Source: Streptomyces sp. BHT-5-2 (lineage in GTDB: Bacteria > Actinomycetota > Actinomycetes > Streptomycetales > Streptomycetaceae). From it: a stretch of DNA of 64,000 nucleotides. The stretch is from assembly GCF_019774615.1 (NCBI RefSeq), contig NZ_CP081497.1, positions 1,922,001 through 1,986,000 on the forward strand. Direction: 5' to 3'. The position numbers and the translations under genes are program-made. Under the pieces are notes generated by a model, which was not told where the DNA came from, searched no databases, and was given only the letters and a program-made list of their open reading frames with translations. Below, one piece after another: positions 23,725-32,342 of the stretch; positions within the stretch are counted from its first letter, which is position 1, and every line of letters begins with the position of its first letter.

Positions 23725-24237
23725 GTGTCTTCGAGTACGCCCCAAGGACTTACCCGGTTCAACACCGCCGATGCCGGTGAGGCCCAGGCCGCCCTGCACG
23801 AGGTGTGTGCCAGCCGGGCCTGGGGGAGCAGCATCCTCGCCCGGCGCCCCTACGCCACCGCCGACGCCCTCTTCGCCGCCAGCGACGCCGCCATGGCGGA
23901 GCTGACCGCGGACGACCTGGCCGAGGCGATGGCCGGGCACCCGCCCATAGGGCGGCCCAAGCCGGGCGACGCCACGTCGAACCGCGAGCAGAGCGGCATG
24001 GCCGGCGCCTCCGACGAACTCAGGACGGAGATGCTCGAACTCAACCTGTCCTACCAGGAGAAGTTCGGCCACGTCTTCCTGATCTGCGCCTCCGGCCGTA
24101 CCGGGGAGCAGATGCGTGACGCGATCCGTAACCGGATCGACAACACGCCGGAACAGGAGCGCGAGATCGTCCGTGTGGAGCTCGGCAAGATCAACCGCAT
24201 CCGCCTGAACCGCATCGCAGAGGGAGAACCAGCATGA
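23725..24237 (+). CDS. uraD: OHCU decarboxylase
   Basis: A 170-residue enzyme converting 2-oxo-4-hydroxy-4-carboxy-5-ureidoimidazoline to S-allantoin, the last step of urate oxidation. The catalytic region AMAGHPPIGRP holds the conserved His (H72). SNREQSGM carries the conserved Glu (E88) and Gln. 'NLSYQEKFGHVFLICASGRT' and 'EIVRVELGKINRIRLNRI' complete the fold. The GTG at 23725 is chosen because GGAGG sits at good spacing. In-frame upstream starts would run through the promoter. Its stop overlaps the uraH start (ATGA). Confidence 0.93.
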   Translation: MSSSTPQGLTRFNTADAGEAQAALHEVCASRAWGSSILARRPYATADALFAASDAAMAELTADDLAEAMAGHPPIGRPKPGDATSNREQSGMAGASDELRTEMLELNLSYQEKFGHVFLICASGRTGEQMRDAIRNRIDNTPEQEREIVRVELGKINRIRLNRIAEGEPA

Positions 24238-24683
24238 GCAGCGAGACGGCCGCACCGACGTCGGTGTCCACGCACATCCTGGACACCAGCGTGGGCCGCC
24301 CCGCCGGGGGCGTCGCCCTCACGCTCTCGGTGCGCTCCGGCAGCAGCGGCGACTGGACCGTCCACGGCGCGGGCAGCACCGACGCCGACGGACGCTGCAA
24401 GGACCTGCCGGCACTGCCGGAGGGCACCACCCACGTACGCATCGCGTTCGAGACCGAGGCGTACTTCTTTTCCCAACAGCACAGCCCTTCCGAACAGCAC
24501 AGCCTTTCCAGCCAGCACAGCGTCAACCAGCAAGCCGAGGAACAGCAGGACGCCCCCGCGCTACGGGACAGCGGAGCCTTCTTCCCGGAGGTGGCAATCA
24601 CCTTTGCCGTCAAGCCGGGCGAGCACTACCACGTACCGCTGCTGCTCAACCCGTTCGGCTACTCCGTATACCGAGGGAGCTAG
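24234..24683 (+). CDS. uraH: 5-hydroxyisourate hydrolase
   Basis: A 149-residue transthyretin-like HIU hydrolase, the step between uricase and UraD. STHILDTSVGRPA at the N-terminus provides the active-site His (H14). The C-terminus ends with the family signature YRGS. Between the third and fourth strand regions it carries three tandem S-x-Q-H-S hexads (about 80-97) that I believe are extra. They should form an exposed loop. The start overlaps the uraD stop by four bases, so translation is coupled. Confidence 0.92.
   Translation: MSSETAAPTSVSTHILDTSVGRPAGGVALTLSVRSGSSGDWTVHGAGSTDADGRCKDLPALPEGTTHVRIAFETEAYFFSQQHSPSEQHSLSSQHSVNQQAEEQQDAPALRDSGAFFPEVAITFAVKPGEHYHVPLLLNPFGYSVYRGS
24471..24524 (+). 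repeat. Three tandem 18-base repeats inside uraH
   Basis: Units 24471-24488, 24489-24506 and 24507-24524 are imperfect copies of TCCgaaCAGCACAGCctt. They encode SQQHSP, SEQHSL and SSQHSV. The unit is a multiple of three, so copy number can change without breaking the frame. Confidence 0.8.
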
Positions 24684-24690
24684 CACCGAC

Positions 24691-25623
24691 ATGCCCACGA
24701 TTCTCGGCCAGAACCAGTACGGCAAGGCGGAAAACCGCGTCGTCAAGATCACCCGTGACGGCACCACGCACCACATCAAGGACCTCAACGTCTCGGTCGC
24801 GCTCTCCGGCGACCTGGAGGAGGTCCACCTCTCCGGCTCCAACGCCAACTGCCTGCCCACCGACACGACCAAGAACACCGTGTACGCCTTCGCCAAGGAG
24901 TACGGGATCGAGTCGGCCGAGCAGTTCGGCATCCACCTGGCCCGGCACTTCGTCACCAGCCAGGAGCCGATCAAGCGGGCCCGGATCCGGATCGAGGAGT
25001 ACGCCTGGGAGCGCATCGGGACCTCGGACGGCAACTCCCGCTTCATCGGGGCCGACGAGGTCAAGCACTCCTTCGTCCGCAAGGGCCAGGAGGTCCGCCT
25101 GACCGAGATCACCTACGACGGTGAGAACTGGCAGGTCATCTCCGGTCTGAAGGACCTGATCGTGATGAACTCCACCAACTCGGAGTTCTGGGGGTACATC
25201 AAGGACAAGTACACGACCCTGAAGGAGGCGTACGACCGCATCCTGGCCACCCAGGTGGCCAGCCGCTGGCGCTTCAACTGGACCTCCGACGACCAGCGGA
25301 TGCCCAACTGGGAGCGTTCGTACGAGCAGGTCAAGAAGCACATGCTGCAGGCGTTCGCGGAGACCTACAGCCTGTCGCTCCAGCAGACCCTGTACCAGAT
25401 GGGTTCGCGCATCATCAACAACAGGTCCGAGGTGGACGAGATCCGGTTCTCGCTGCCGAACAAGCACCACTTCCTCGTGGACCTGGAGCCCTTCGGGCTC
25501 AAGAACGACACCGCCGAGGGGGCCGTCTACTACGCGGCGGACCGCCCGTACGGCCTGATCGAAGCCACTGTTCTGCGCGACGGCGTCGAAGCCCGGATCC
25601 CGATGGATCTGACGAACCTCTAG
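24691..25623 (+). CDS. Urate oxidase (uricase)
   Basis: A 310-residue cofactor-free uricase that oxidises urate to 5-hydroxyisourate and H2O2. Two T-fold domains are visible. Conserved segments include the N-terminal LGQNQYGKAENRVVK with its catalytic Lys, the LPTDTTKNTVYAFAKE Thr-containing motif, 'LKDLIVMNSTNSEFWGYI' and 'SRIINNRSEVDEIRFSLPNKH'. The ATG at 24691 follows GAGGGAG, which overlaps the uraH stop region, so the gene is in the uraD-uraH-uricase operon. A 14 bp hairpin follows. The H2O2 product makes the co-regulated catalase functionally sensible. Confidence 0.94.
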   Translation: MPTILGQNQYGKAENRVVKITRDGTTHHIKDLNVSVALSGDLEEVHLSGSNANCLPTDTTKNTVYAFAKEYGIESAEQFGIHLARHFVTSQEPIKRARIRIEEYAWERIGTSDGNSRFIGADEVKHSFVRKGQEVRLTEITYDGENWQVISGLKDLIVMNSTNSEFWGYIKDKYTTLKEAYDRILATQVASRWRFNWTSDDQRMPNWERSYEQVKKHMLQAFAETYSLSLQQTLYQMGSRIINNRSEVDEIRFSLPNKHHFLVDLEPFGLKNDTAEGAVYYAADRPYGLIEATVLRDGVEARIPMDLTNL

Positions 25624-25646
25624 CGGCTCGACGGAACGCCGTGCCT

Positions 25647-25684
25647 CGCGTCCCCTCCCCACCCCGCAGCGGGGAGGGGACGCG
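25647..25684 (+). terminator. Strong hairpin between uricase and permease genes
   Basis: CGCGTCCCCTCCCC (25647-25660) and GGGGAGGGGACGCG (25671-25684) form a perfect 14 bp stem with a 10-base loop. It lies 23 bases after the uricase stop and 20 bases before the permease start. It may terminate or attenuate transcription, or stabilise the upstream mRNA. Confidence 0.65.
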
Positions 25685-25704
25685 ATCTCCGAGGGGAACG
25701 ACCC

Positions 25705-27108
25705 ATGGCACAGCAAGAGCAAGCCCCGCACCACCCAGCCCCACCGGTCCACCCGGTGGACGAGAAGCCGGCCGTGAGGCGGCTCGTCCCCGCCGCGCTC
25801 CAGCACATCGCGGCGATGTACGCCGGTGTCGTCACCCCTCCGCTCATCGTCGGCCAGGCCGTCGGCCTGGACACCGCGGGCCGGACCCGGCTCATCGCCG
25901 CCAGCCTGCTGATCGCCGGCCTCGCGACCCTGCTGCAGACGCTCGGCGTCGGCACCTTCGCCGGCAACCGCCTCCCGTTCGTCAACGCCGCCAGCTCCGC
26001 CGGCATCACGCCGATGCTCGCCATCGCCGAGACCACCGCCAAGGGCCACCAACTCCCCGCCATCTACGGGGCGGTGATGTGCGCCGGGGTGTTCTGCCTG
26101 GCGGTCGGACCCTTCTTCGGGAGGCTGCTGCGGTTCTTCCCGCCGCTGGTCACCGGCGTCGTGATCACCCTCATCGGGGTCACGCTGATGCCCGTACCCG
26201 TCGGCTGGGCACAGGGCGGCGACAGACACGCCGCCGACTTCGGCTCCATGAAGAACCTCGCACTGGCCGGCTTCACCCTCCTCGTGGTGCTGCTCGTCCA
26301 GCGCTTCGCCAAGGGATTCGTCAAGCAGATCGCGCTGCTGATCGGCCTGGTCGTCGGCACCCTCGCCGCGATCCCGTTCGGCATGGCCGGCTTCGACGGA
26401 CTGCGCTCGGCCCCGATCGCCGCGCTGCCCACCCCCTTCGCCTTCGGGCCCCCGGAGTTCCAGCCCGCCGCGATCCTCTCGCTGTGCATCGTGATGCTGG
26501 TGCTGATGACGGAGTCGTCGGCCGGGATGCTCGCCCTCGGCGAGATCTGCGACCGGCGGACCACCAGCACCACCATCACCCGCGGGCTGCGCACCGACGG
26601 CATCGCCACCCTCCTCGGCCCGATCTTCGGCTCCTTCCCGACCAGCGCCTTCGCGCAGAACGTCGGCGTCGTCTCGCTGACCCGGGTGCGCAGCCGCTAT
26701 GTCGTCGCGCTGGCCGGCGCGGTGCTGCTGATCCTCGGTGCCTTCCCCGTCCTGGGCGCCGTGGTCTCGCTCGTACCGATGCCGGTCCTCGGCGGCGCGG
26801 GTATCGTCCTGTTCGGATCGATCGCGGTCAGTGGCATCCGTACGCTCTCCGAAGCCGGACTCGATGACAGCTCCAACATCATCCTGGTGGCCGTGTCGCT
26901 CGGCGCGGGAATCATCCCGCTCGCCGCGCCGACCTTCTACGCCGGGTTCCCCGCCTGGGCGCAGACCGTGCTCGGCTCCGGGATCAGCGCCGGAGCCCTG
27001 GTCGCGGTCGCGCTCAACCTGTTCTTCCACCATCTCGGCACCCGGAGCACTCCGCGGGCAGCGGTACTGTCAGCCGCCTCGCCCGGCTCCGGCACTCAAA
27101 TCCCCTAG
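25705..27108 (+). CDS. NCS2 purine (urate/xanthine) permease
   Basis: A 467-residue nucleobase:cation symporter-2 protein with about 14 membrane helices. The conserved QHIAAMYAGVV-type start of the transport core, the acidic 'MTESSAGMLALGEI' helix and 'TSAFAQNVGVVSLT' with the NCS2 Asn/Gly motif are all present. The position after uricase and before an 8-oxoguanine deaminase gene suggests uptake of urate, xanthine or a related oxopurine. The ATG at 25705 begins the protein; a GAGGGG precedes it. Confidence 0.88.
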   Translation: MAQQEQAPHHPAPPVHPVDEKPAVRRLVPAALQHIAAMYAGVVTPPLIVGQAVGLDTAGRTRLIAASLLIAGLATLLQTLGVGTFAGNRLPFVNAASSAGITPMLAIAETTAKGHQLPAIYGAVMCAGVFCLAVGPFFGRLLRFFPPLVTGVVITLIGVTLMPVPVGWAQGGDRHAADFGSMKNLALAGFTLLVVLLVQRFAKGFVKQIALLIGLVVGTLAAIPFGMAGFDGLRSAPIAALPTPFAFGPPEFQPAAILSLCIVMLVLMTESSAGMLALGEICDRRTTSTTITRGLRTDGIATLLGPIFGSFPTSAFAQNVGVVSLTRVRSRYVVALAGAVLLILGAFPVLGAVVSLVPMPVLGGAGIVLFGSIAVSGIRTLSEAGLDDSSNIILVAVSLGAGIIPLAAPTFYAGFPAWAQTVLGSGISAGALVAVALNLFFHHLGTRSTPRAAVLSAASPGSGTQIP

Positions 27109-27153
27109 GGCCATGCCGTGCCCAACCGCCACTGAAAGAACGAGGAAAGCACC

Positions 27154-28560
27154 ATGGCACCTGCACCGGCATCCCCTGACAGTGCGGTGAAGCAGCGCAT
27201 CGTCATCGAGAACTGCGCCATCGCGACCGTCGACGCGGACGACACCGAGTACGCGAGCGGCCACCTCGTCGTCGCCGACAACGTCATCGAGTCCGTCGGC
27301 GCCGGCAGGGCACCGGAGGGCCTGGCGAACGTCGTCCGGCGCATCGACGCCACCGGCCACCTGGTCACCCCCGGCCTGATCAACACCCATCACCACTTCT
27401 ACCAGTGGATCACCCGTGGTCTGGCCACCGACCACAACCTCTTCAACTGGCTGGTCGCGCTCTACCCGACCTGGGCCCGGATCGACGCGGAGATGCTCAC
27501 CGCGGCCACCCACGGCTCGCTCGGCATGATGGTCAAGGGCGGCGTCACCACCGCCTCCGACCACCACTACGTCTTCCCCCGGGGCGCCGGGGACCTCGTC
27601 GGCGCCGAACTCGCCGCGGTCGCCGACATCGGCGCCCGGATCACCCTCGCCCGCGGCTCGATGGACCGCAGCGAGAAGGACGGCGGGCTGCCCCCGGACT
27701 TCGCCGTCGAGACCACCGAGGGCGCCCTGCTCGGCACCGAGGAGGCCATCGACAAGCACCACGACTCCTCCTTCGGCTCGATGGTGCACATCGCCGCGGC
27801 CCCCTGCTCGCCGTTCTCCATCTCCACCGAACTCCTCCGCGAGGGCGCCACGTTGGCCCGCCGCAAGGGCGTCCGGATGCACACCCACGGCTCGGAGACC
27901 GTGGAGGAGGAGAAGTTCTGCCACGAGCTGTTCGGCATGGGCCCGACCGACTACTTCGAGTCCACCGGCTGGCTCGGCGAGGACGTGTGGATGGCGCACT
28001 GCGTCCACATGAACGACTCCGACATCGCCGCCTTCGCCCGTACGAAGACCGGCGTGGCGCACTGCCCGTCCTCCAACGCCCGCCTGGCCGCCGGCATCGC
28101 CCGCGTCCCGGACATGCTGGCCGCCGGCGTCCCGGTCGGCCTCGGCGTGGACGGCACCGCCTCCAACGAGTCCGGCGAACTCCACACCGAGCTGCGCAAC
28201 GCGCTGCTCATCAACCGCCTCGGCGCCCACCGCGAAGCCGCCCTCGACGCCCGCAAGGCACTGCGACTCGGCACCTACGGCGGCGCCCAGGTCCTCGGCC
28301 GGACCGGCGAGATCGGCTCCCTGGAGCCGGGCAAGCTCGCCGACCTGGTCCTGTGGAAGCTGGACGGGCTCGGCCACTCCTCGATCGCCGACCCGGTCAC
28401 CGCCCTGGTCTTCGGGCCGGCCGCCCCGGTCACGCTGTCGCTGGTCGACGGCAAGCCGGTGGTCGAGGACAACCACCTCACCAACATCGACGAGGACGCC
28501 ATCGCCCGCTCCGCGCGGGCCGAGGCCCGGCGTCTGGCCCGTATCGCGGCCGAGGGCTGA
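27154..28560 (+). CDS. 8-oxoguanine deaminase-like amidohydrolase
   Basis: A 468-residue metal-dependent amidohydrolase of the guanine/8-oxoguanine deaminase (AtzA/TrzN-like) group. PGLINTHHHFYQW supplies the metal HxH. VRMHTHGSE and 'VWMAHCVHMNDSD' add the later His residues. VGLGVDGTASNES supplies the metal Asp. The long insert resembles 8-oxoguanine deaminase rather than cytosine deaminase. Deamination of 8-oxoguanine gives urate, which fits its place between two purine permease genes and downstream of uricase. The ATG at 27154 is preceded by GAGGAAAG. Confidence 0.85.
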   Translation: MAPAPASPDSAVKQRIVIENCAIATVDADDTEYASGHLVVADNVIESVGAGRAPEGLANVVRRIDATGHLVTPGLINTHHHFYQWITRGLATDHNLFNWLVALYPTWARIDAEMLTAATHGSLGMMVKGGVTTASDHHYVFPRGAGDLVGAELAAVADIGARITLARGSMDRSEKDGGLPPDFAVETTEGALLGTEEAIDKHHDSSFGSMVHIAAAPCSPFSISTELLREGATLARRKGVRMHTHGSETVEEEKFCHELFGMGPTDYFESTGWLGEDVWMAHCVHMNDSDIAAFARTKTGVAHCPSSNARLAAGIARVPDMLAAGVPVGLGVDGTASNESGELHTELRNALLINRLGAHREAALDARKALRLGTYGGAQVLGRTGEIGSLEPGKLADLVLWKLDGLGHSSIADPVTALVFGPAAPVTLSLVDGKPVVEDNHLTNIDEDAIARSARAEARRLARIAAEG

Positions 28561-28589
28561 TCCCCCGGACGCGGCACACCCCCAAGACT

Positions 28590-28684
28590 CGGCCGGGAGG
28601 GACGGCTCCCGGCCGGGCTTGCGGACCCGAGCGGGGTCCGCAAGCGCCGTGACCCGGGGGTGCGGAACGCTCCGTACCCCCGGG
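28590..28684 (+). terminator. Cluster of three tandem hairpins
   Basis: Three perfect stems follow the deaminase stop. The first is CGGCCGGGA/TCCCGGCCG (28590-28598 and 28607-28615). The second is CTTGCGGACCC/GGGTCCGCAAG (28618-28628 and 28634-28644). The third is CCCGGGGGT/ACCCCCGGG (28653-28661 and 28676-28684), with an inner CGGA/TCCG. They separate the deaminase gene from the next permease gene; the rest of the 281-base gap shows no gene. Confidence 0.7.
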
Positions 28685-28841
28685 CCGGTGGCCCCCACAC
28701 CCCGCCCACGCGCCACAAGCGCGGCCATGCGCACGCTCACCAGCGCGACGTCCGGCCCACCCGCACCACATCGCACGCCCTCCGTGACAGCCTCGCCCGC
28801 CAACTCCCCCCGGCGGAGCAGAAATCGACAGGAGGCCCGCA

Positions 28842-30347
28842 GTGGCCGCAACTACCGGGCAGAAGCCGGAGGAGGACCGGAAGCATCCGGTCGACGAGAC
28901 CCTCCCGCCCTTCAAGATGTTCACCAGCGGCCTCCAGCACGTGGCCGCCATGTACGCGGGTGTGGTGGCCCCGCCGATGATCGTGGGGCCCGCCTGCGGG
29001 CTCAGCCCCACCGAGACCGCGTTCCTGATGGGTGCCAGCCTCTTCACCGCGGGCATCGCCACCCTGCTCCAGACCCTCGGCTTCTGGAAGGTCGGCGCCA
29101 AGCTCCCCTTCGTCAACGGCGTCTCCTTCGCCGGCGTCACCCCCATGGTCGCCATCGCCAAGGAGCACAGTCCGCACGACGCGCTGCCGATCGTCTTCGG
29201 CGCGGTCATCGTCGCCGGCGTGCTGGGCTTCCTGCTGGCCCCCTACTTCTCCAGACTCGTCCGCTTCTTCCCGCCGGTGGTCACCGGCACCGTCATCACG
29301 CTGATCGGCATCTCGCTGCTCCCGGTCGCCTTCCGCTGGTCCCAGGGCGGCAACGAACAGGCCGCCGACTACGGCTCGTTGAAGAACATCGCGATGGCCG
29401 CGGTCACCTTCCTGATCGTGCTGGTGCTGCGCCGGGTGCTGCGCGGCTTCCTCCAGCAGATCGCGATCCTGCTCGGCCTGGTCGCCGGCACGCTGCTCGC
29501 GATACCGGCCGGCCTCACCGACTTCTCGGTGCTGACCAGGGCGCATCTGATCGGCTTCCCGACGCCGTTCCACTTCGGCGCCCCGCAGTTCGACGTCGCG
29601 GCCATCGTCTCGATGTGCATCGTGATGCTGGTCTGTATGACCGAGTCCACCGCCGACATGCTCGCCCTCGGCAAGATCGTGGGCCGCCCGGCGGACGAGC
29701 GCACCATCGAGGGCGGACTGCGCGCCGACACCCTCGGCACCGCGATCAGCCCGCTCTTCAACGGCTTCGCCAACAGCGCCTTCGCCCAGAACATCGGGCT
29801 GGTCGCGATGACCAAGGTCCGCAGCCGCTTCGTGGTGGCCACCAGCGGGGCGATCCTGCTCGTGCTCGGCCTGAGTCCGGTCGCCGCCTCGATCATCTCC
29901 CTGGTGCCGCTGCCGGTCCTCGGCGGCGCCGGCATCGTCCTCTTCGGCTCGGTCGCCGCCAGCGGCATCCAGACGCTGGCCACCGCCGCCATGGAGAAGG
30001 GCGAGAACTCGCTGATCGTCGCCGCGTCGATCGGCATCGGCCTGATCCCGATCGCGGCGCCGGAGTTCTACCACAACTTCCCCAAGGACCTGCTGGTCGT
30101 CCTGGACTCCGGCATCAGCACCGGCTGCCTGGTCGCCATCGTCCTCAACCTCGCCTTCAACCACTTCGGCGGGAAGAAGACCGCATCCGCCGGGGCGGAC
30201 CCGCACGCCCCTGATCCCCACGGCCCGCATGCCGCCGCCCCGCACTCCGCCGATCCGGACGACCCGGCGGCCGTCCCCGAAATACCCCAGCAGCCCGACC
30301 GCGGCCGCATGGACGACGGCGAGACCGCCACTTCGCCCACCCACTGA
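28842..30347 (+). CDS. NCS2 purine permease, second copy
   Basis: A 501-residue NCS2 symporter, clearly paralogous to the permease at 25.7 kb: same QHVAAMYAGVV, 'GTVITLIGISLLPVA', 'MTESTADMLALGKI' and 'NSAFAQNIGLVAMT' segments. It has a longer hydrophilic C-terminal tail rich in Pro, His and Asp. The start is the GTG at 28842 with a perfect AGGAGG 7 bases upstream. Two paralogues flanking one deaminase gene suggest different oxopurine substrates or affinities. Confidence 0.88.
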   Translation: MAATTGQKPEEDRKHPVDETLPPFKMFTSGLQHVAAMYAGVVAPPMIVGPACGLSPTETAFLMGASLFTAGIATLLQTLGFWKVGAKLPFVNGVSFAGVTPMVAIAKEHSPHDALPIVFGAVIVAGVLGFLLAPYFSRLVRFFPPVVTGTVITLIGISLLPVAFRWSQGGNEQAADYGSLKNIAMAAVTFLIVLVLRRVLRGFLQQIAILLGLVAGTLLAIPAGLTDFSVLTRAHLIGFPTPFHFGAPQFDVAAIVSMCIVMLVCMTESTADMLALGKIVGRPADERTIEGGLRADTLGTAISPLFNGFANSAFAQNIGLVAMTKVRSRFVVATSGAILLVLGLSPVAASIISLVPLPVLGGAGIVLFGSVAASGIQTLATAAMEKGENSLIVAASIGIGLIPIAAPEFYHNFPKDLLVVLDSGISTGCLVAIVLNLAFNHFGGKKTASAGADPHAPDPHGPHAAAPHSADPDDPAAVPEIPQQPDRGRMDDGETATSPTH

Positions 30348-30363
30348 GGTTCCGCCCCACCGA

Positions 30364-30410
30364 CAACGGCCCGTACGGACCGGCAACCGCCGTCTCCCTA
30401 CGGGCCGTTG
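30364..30410. terminator. Inverted repeat between convergent genes
   Basis: CAACGGCCCGTA (30364-30375) and TACGGGCCGTTG (30399-30410) are a perfect 12 bp inverted repeat with a 23-base loop. It lies between the permease stop and the convergent chitosanase stop. Short GGACCGGGA-type direct repeats follow to about 30465. Confidence 0.65.
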
Positions 30411-30492
30411 GGCTTCCCGGCGACCAGGAACGGGACCGGGATCGGGACCAGGACCGGGACCAGGGGCCGGTACCGGGTCCGGGAGCGTGGGC

Positions 30493-31347
30493 TCAGCCGA
30501 TGTGGTAGCTGTCCCCGTACACCTTCCAGTTCAGCGGCGTGTGCAGGTCCAGGTTGCCGTTCCCGAGGAACACCCGCTGCTCGGTGTCCACCCGACTGGT
30601 GTCGCTGTGCGCCTGCTCCTGCTTCATCGCCCACACCCGGGCGTCGAGGAAGGCGTTCAGATACGTCTTCTCGTCGCCCCCCTGAGCCGGCGGCTGCGCC
30701 GTGGCCAGCGCCCGCCTGCGGATGTGGGAGAAGCTCGTCGGGTCGTCGCCGTCGCCGTGCATCACGAGCGCGTCGTAGTACGCGAACTGCCCCAGTACGC
30801 CGACCCCGTCGGCCTTCCCCTGCCCGACCGCCGGATCGAAGTACACCCGGTCGCGCTCGTCGTCCTGCGCCTTGCGGAAGACCGGGTCCTGCGCGGCCGT
30901 GTGCCAGTCCTTCGGGTAGTCCGGGTCCAGCCCGTCGTGCGAGTCGCTGCCGTCCACCTTGCGCAGCGCCGGGAGGTACTTGGCCAGGACGTTGTCCGGC
31001 TCCCGCTTCGTGTACAGCTCGACGAGCTCCAGCATGTCGTGCGTGCCGGAGGTGAAGCCGACGATGCCGCCGGTGTAGCCGCGGCCGTCGCCGATGTCCT
31101 CGATGTACGTGTACTGGGCCTTCCAGTCCAGCGAGGAGTTCTCCGCGCTGGACACCAGCTGCATGGCGATCTCCTTCTTCGCCGGGTCGTCCAGCCCGAC
31201 GCCGGCGCGTGCGGTGCGGGGTGCGGTGGGGGACGGGGCCGCCGCCCGGCCGTCCGGTGCGGCGGCGACCGCGGTCGCGGGGACGGCGAGCAGCGCCACG
31301 CCGAGCGTGACGCGGGCGGCGGCCCTGGCTATCGATCGGGAGCGCAT
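30493..31347 (-). CDS. csnA: Secreted GH46 chitosanase
   Basis: A 284-residue exported endo-chitosanase hydrolysing partially acetylated chitosan. A signal peptide covers about residues 1-30 (cut near AVAAA), followed by a Pro/Ala/Thr-rich segment. The catalytic acid is E69 (SSAENSSLDW). The general base is D87, exactly 18 residues later, matching the Glu22/Asp40 pair of the well-studied Streptomyces N174 enzyme. The C-terminal 'HTPLNWKVYGDSYHIG' is typical. A TAGGAA/TTCCTA palindrome upstream looks like a CsnR operator, so induction by chitosan oligosaccharides is likely. Confidence 0.93.
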   Translation of the reverse strand: MRSRSIARAAARVTLGVALLAVPATAVAAAPDGRAAAPSPTAPRTARAGVGLDDPAKKEIAMQLVSSAENSSLDWKAQYTYIEDIGDGRGYTGGIVGFTSGTHDMLELVELYTKREPDNVLAKYLPALRKVDGSDSHDGLDPDYPKDWHTAAQDPVFRKAQDDERDRVYFDPAVGQGKADGVGVLGQFAYYDALVMHGDGDDPTSFSHIRRRALATAQPPAQGGDEKTYLNAFLDARVWAMKQEQAHSDTSRVDTEQRVFLGNGNLDLHTPLNWKVYGDSYHIG

Positions 31348-31390
31348 GGAGTCCTCCTGTGTCGGAGTGGCCGTGGGGGGTTCCCCAATC

Positions 31391-31408
31391 GTTAGGAAGC
31401 TTTCCTAC
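31391..31408 (-). promoter_or_regulatory. CsnR-type operator of the chitosanase gene
   Basis: GTTAGGAAGCTTTCCTAC contains TAGGAA (31393-31398) and TTCCTA (31402-31407) with a 3-base centre. Streptomyces chitosanase genes are known to carry a similar palindrome bound by the ROK repressor CsnR. It lies about 45 bases upstream of the start codon. No csnR gene is adjacent here. Confidence 0.65.
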
Positions 31409-31587
31409 CAGACTCCGGGAGTGCCGCCTAGCCATCGGAAGCGCCAACATGCCTTGTTCGACGTCCAGTTGGGCCGTGACGGCCGGTCGCGATACGCGCT
31501 GTGCGGCACCTGGTGCGCGGCATGCGATACCTGTGTGCGGCACGCGATGCATGGTGTGCGGTGCGGGGATCGGGGCGGCGTCCGCGG

Positions 31588-32172
31588 TCAGCCCGTGCGT
31601 CCGCGCACCGCCGGGTCGGCCAGCAGCCCGTCCACCAGTGCCCGCATCTCCTCCGAGGGGTCGAACGCCCCGTCCGGAAAGGCGAGTTGGCGCATCACCA
31701 CCCCTTCGAGGTGGTCGACCAGGATCCGCCCGTGCCGCTCCGGTGCGCCGGAACCCAGCCGGCGCACCCACTCCGTGCTCCGCTCCAGCACCGCCTGCCG
31801 CCCCCGTCCGAGCGGTGCCCGCACCTCGGGGCGCGCCGCGGACTCCAGCAGCAGTGCCCACCGCGCGGCAGTACGCGACCGCCCCGGGCCCGCCGCGTGC
31901 CGGGCGAACGCCGCCATCGCCGCCGCCAGTTCGGTCGACCCGGCCGGCGCCGGCCGTGCCGCCAGCGCCTCCCACTCCCGCCGCTCCAGCGCCGTCAGAT
32001 GCTCGACGATGCCGCCGACGAGCGCGGCCCGGCTGCGGAAGTAGTTGGACGTGGTCCCCGTCGGCACCCCGGCGGCCCGGTCCACGGCCTGATACGTCAG
32101 GCGCCGCGCCCCCTCCGTCCCCAGTACCTCGACTGCCGCGTCCAGCACCTGCTCCCGCCGCCGCGCCAACAC
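31588..32172 (-). CDS. TetR-family transcriptional regulator
   Basis: A 194-residue TetR regulator. The N-terminal HTH reads REQVLDAAVEVLGTEG, then 'LTYQAVDRAAGVPTGTTSNYF'. The all-helical C-terminal part would bind an unknown ligand. The GTG at 32172 is chosen because AAGGG lies about 8 bases upstream. The open frame upstream runs over the putative operator at 32195-32212 and is therefore rejected. It is divergent from the small protein/YfcC transporter pair, which it probably represses. Confidence 0.82.
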   Translation of the reverse strand: MLARRREQVLDAAVEVLGTEGARRLTYQAVDRAAGVPTGTTSNYFRSRAALVGGIVEHLTALERREWEALAARPAPAGSTELAAAMAAFARHAAGPGRSRTAARWALLLESAARPEVRAPLGRGRQAVLERSTEWVRRLGSGAPERHGRILVDHLEGVVMRQLAFPDGAFDPSEEMRALVDGLLADPAVRGRTG

Positions 32173-32194
32173 TCCACCCGCCCTTACAACTCCG

Positions 32195-32212
32195 CTACTA
32201 CGCCCATAGTAG
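32195..32212. promoter_or_regulatory. Putative TetR operator
   Basis: CTACTA (32195-32200) and TAGTAG (32207-32212) form a perfect 6 bp dyad with a 6-base centre. It sits 22 bases upstream of the regulator start, in the 170-base divergent region. Confidence 0.6.
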
Positions 32213-32342
32213 TGCGATTCCACCAGGGTTTGCGGCGGCCGACCATCGGCAAGATGCACCGATATGCTGCGGTCTGCGGAAAAGTGACAGGTATTCAACG
32301 TGCGCGTCCGCGCAGCCGGGCGCCACAGAGAGGGGGCCCTCG

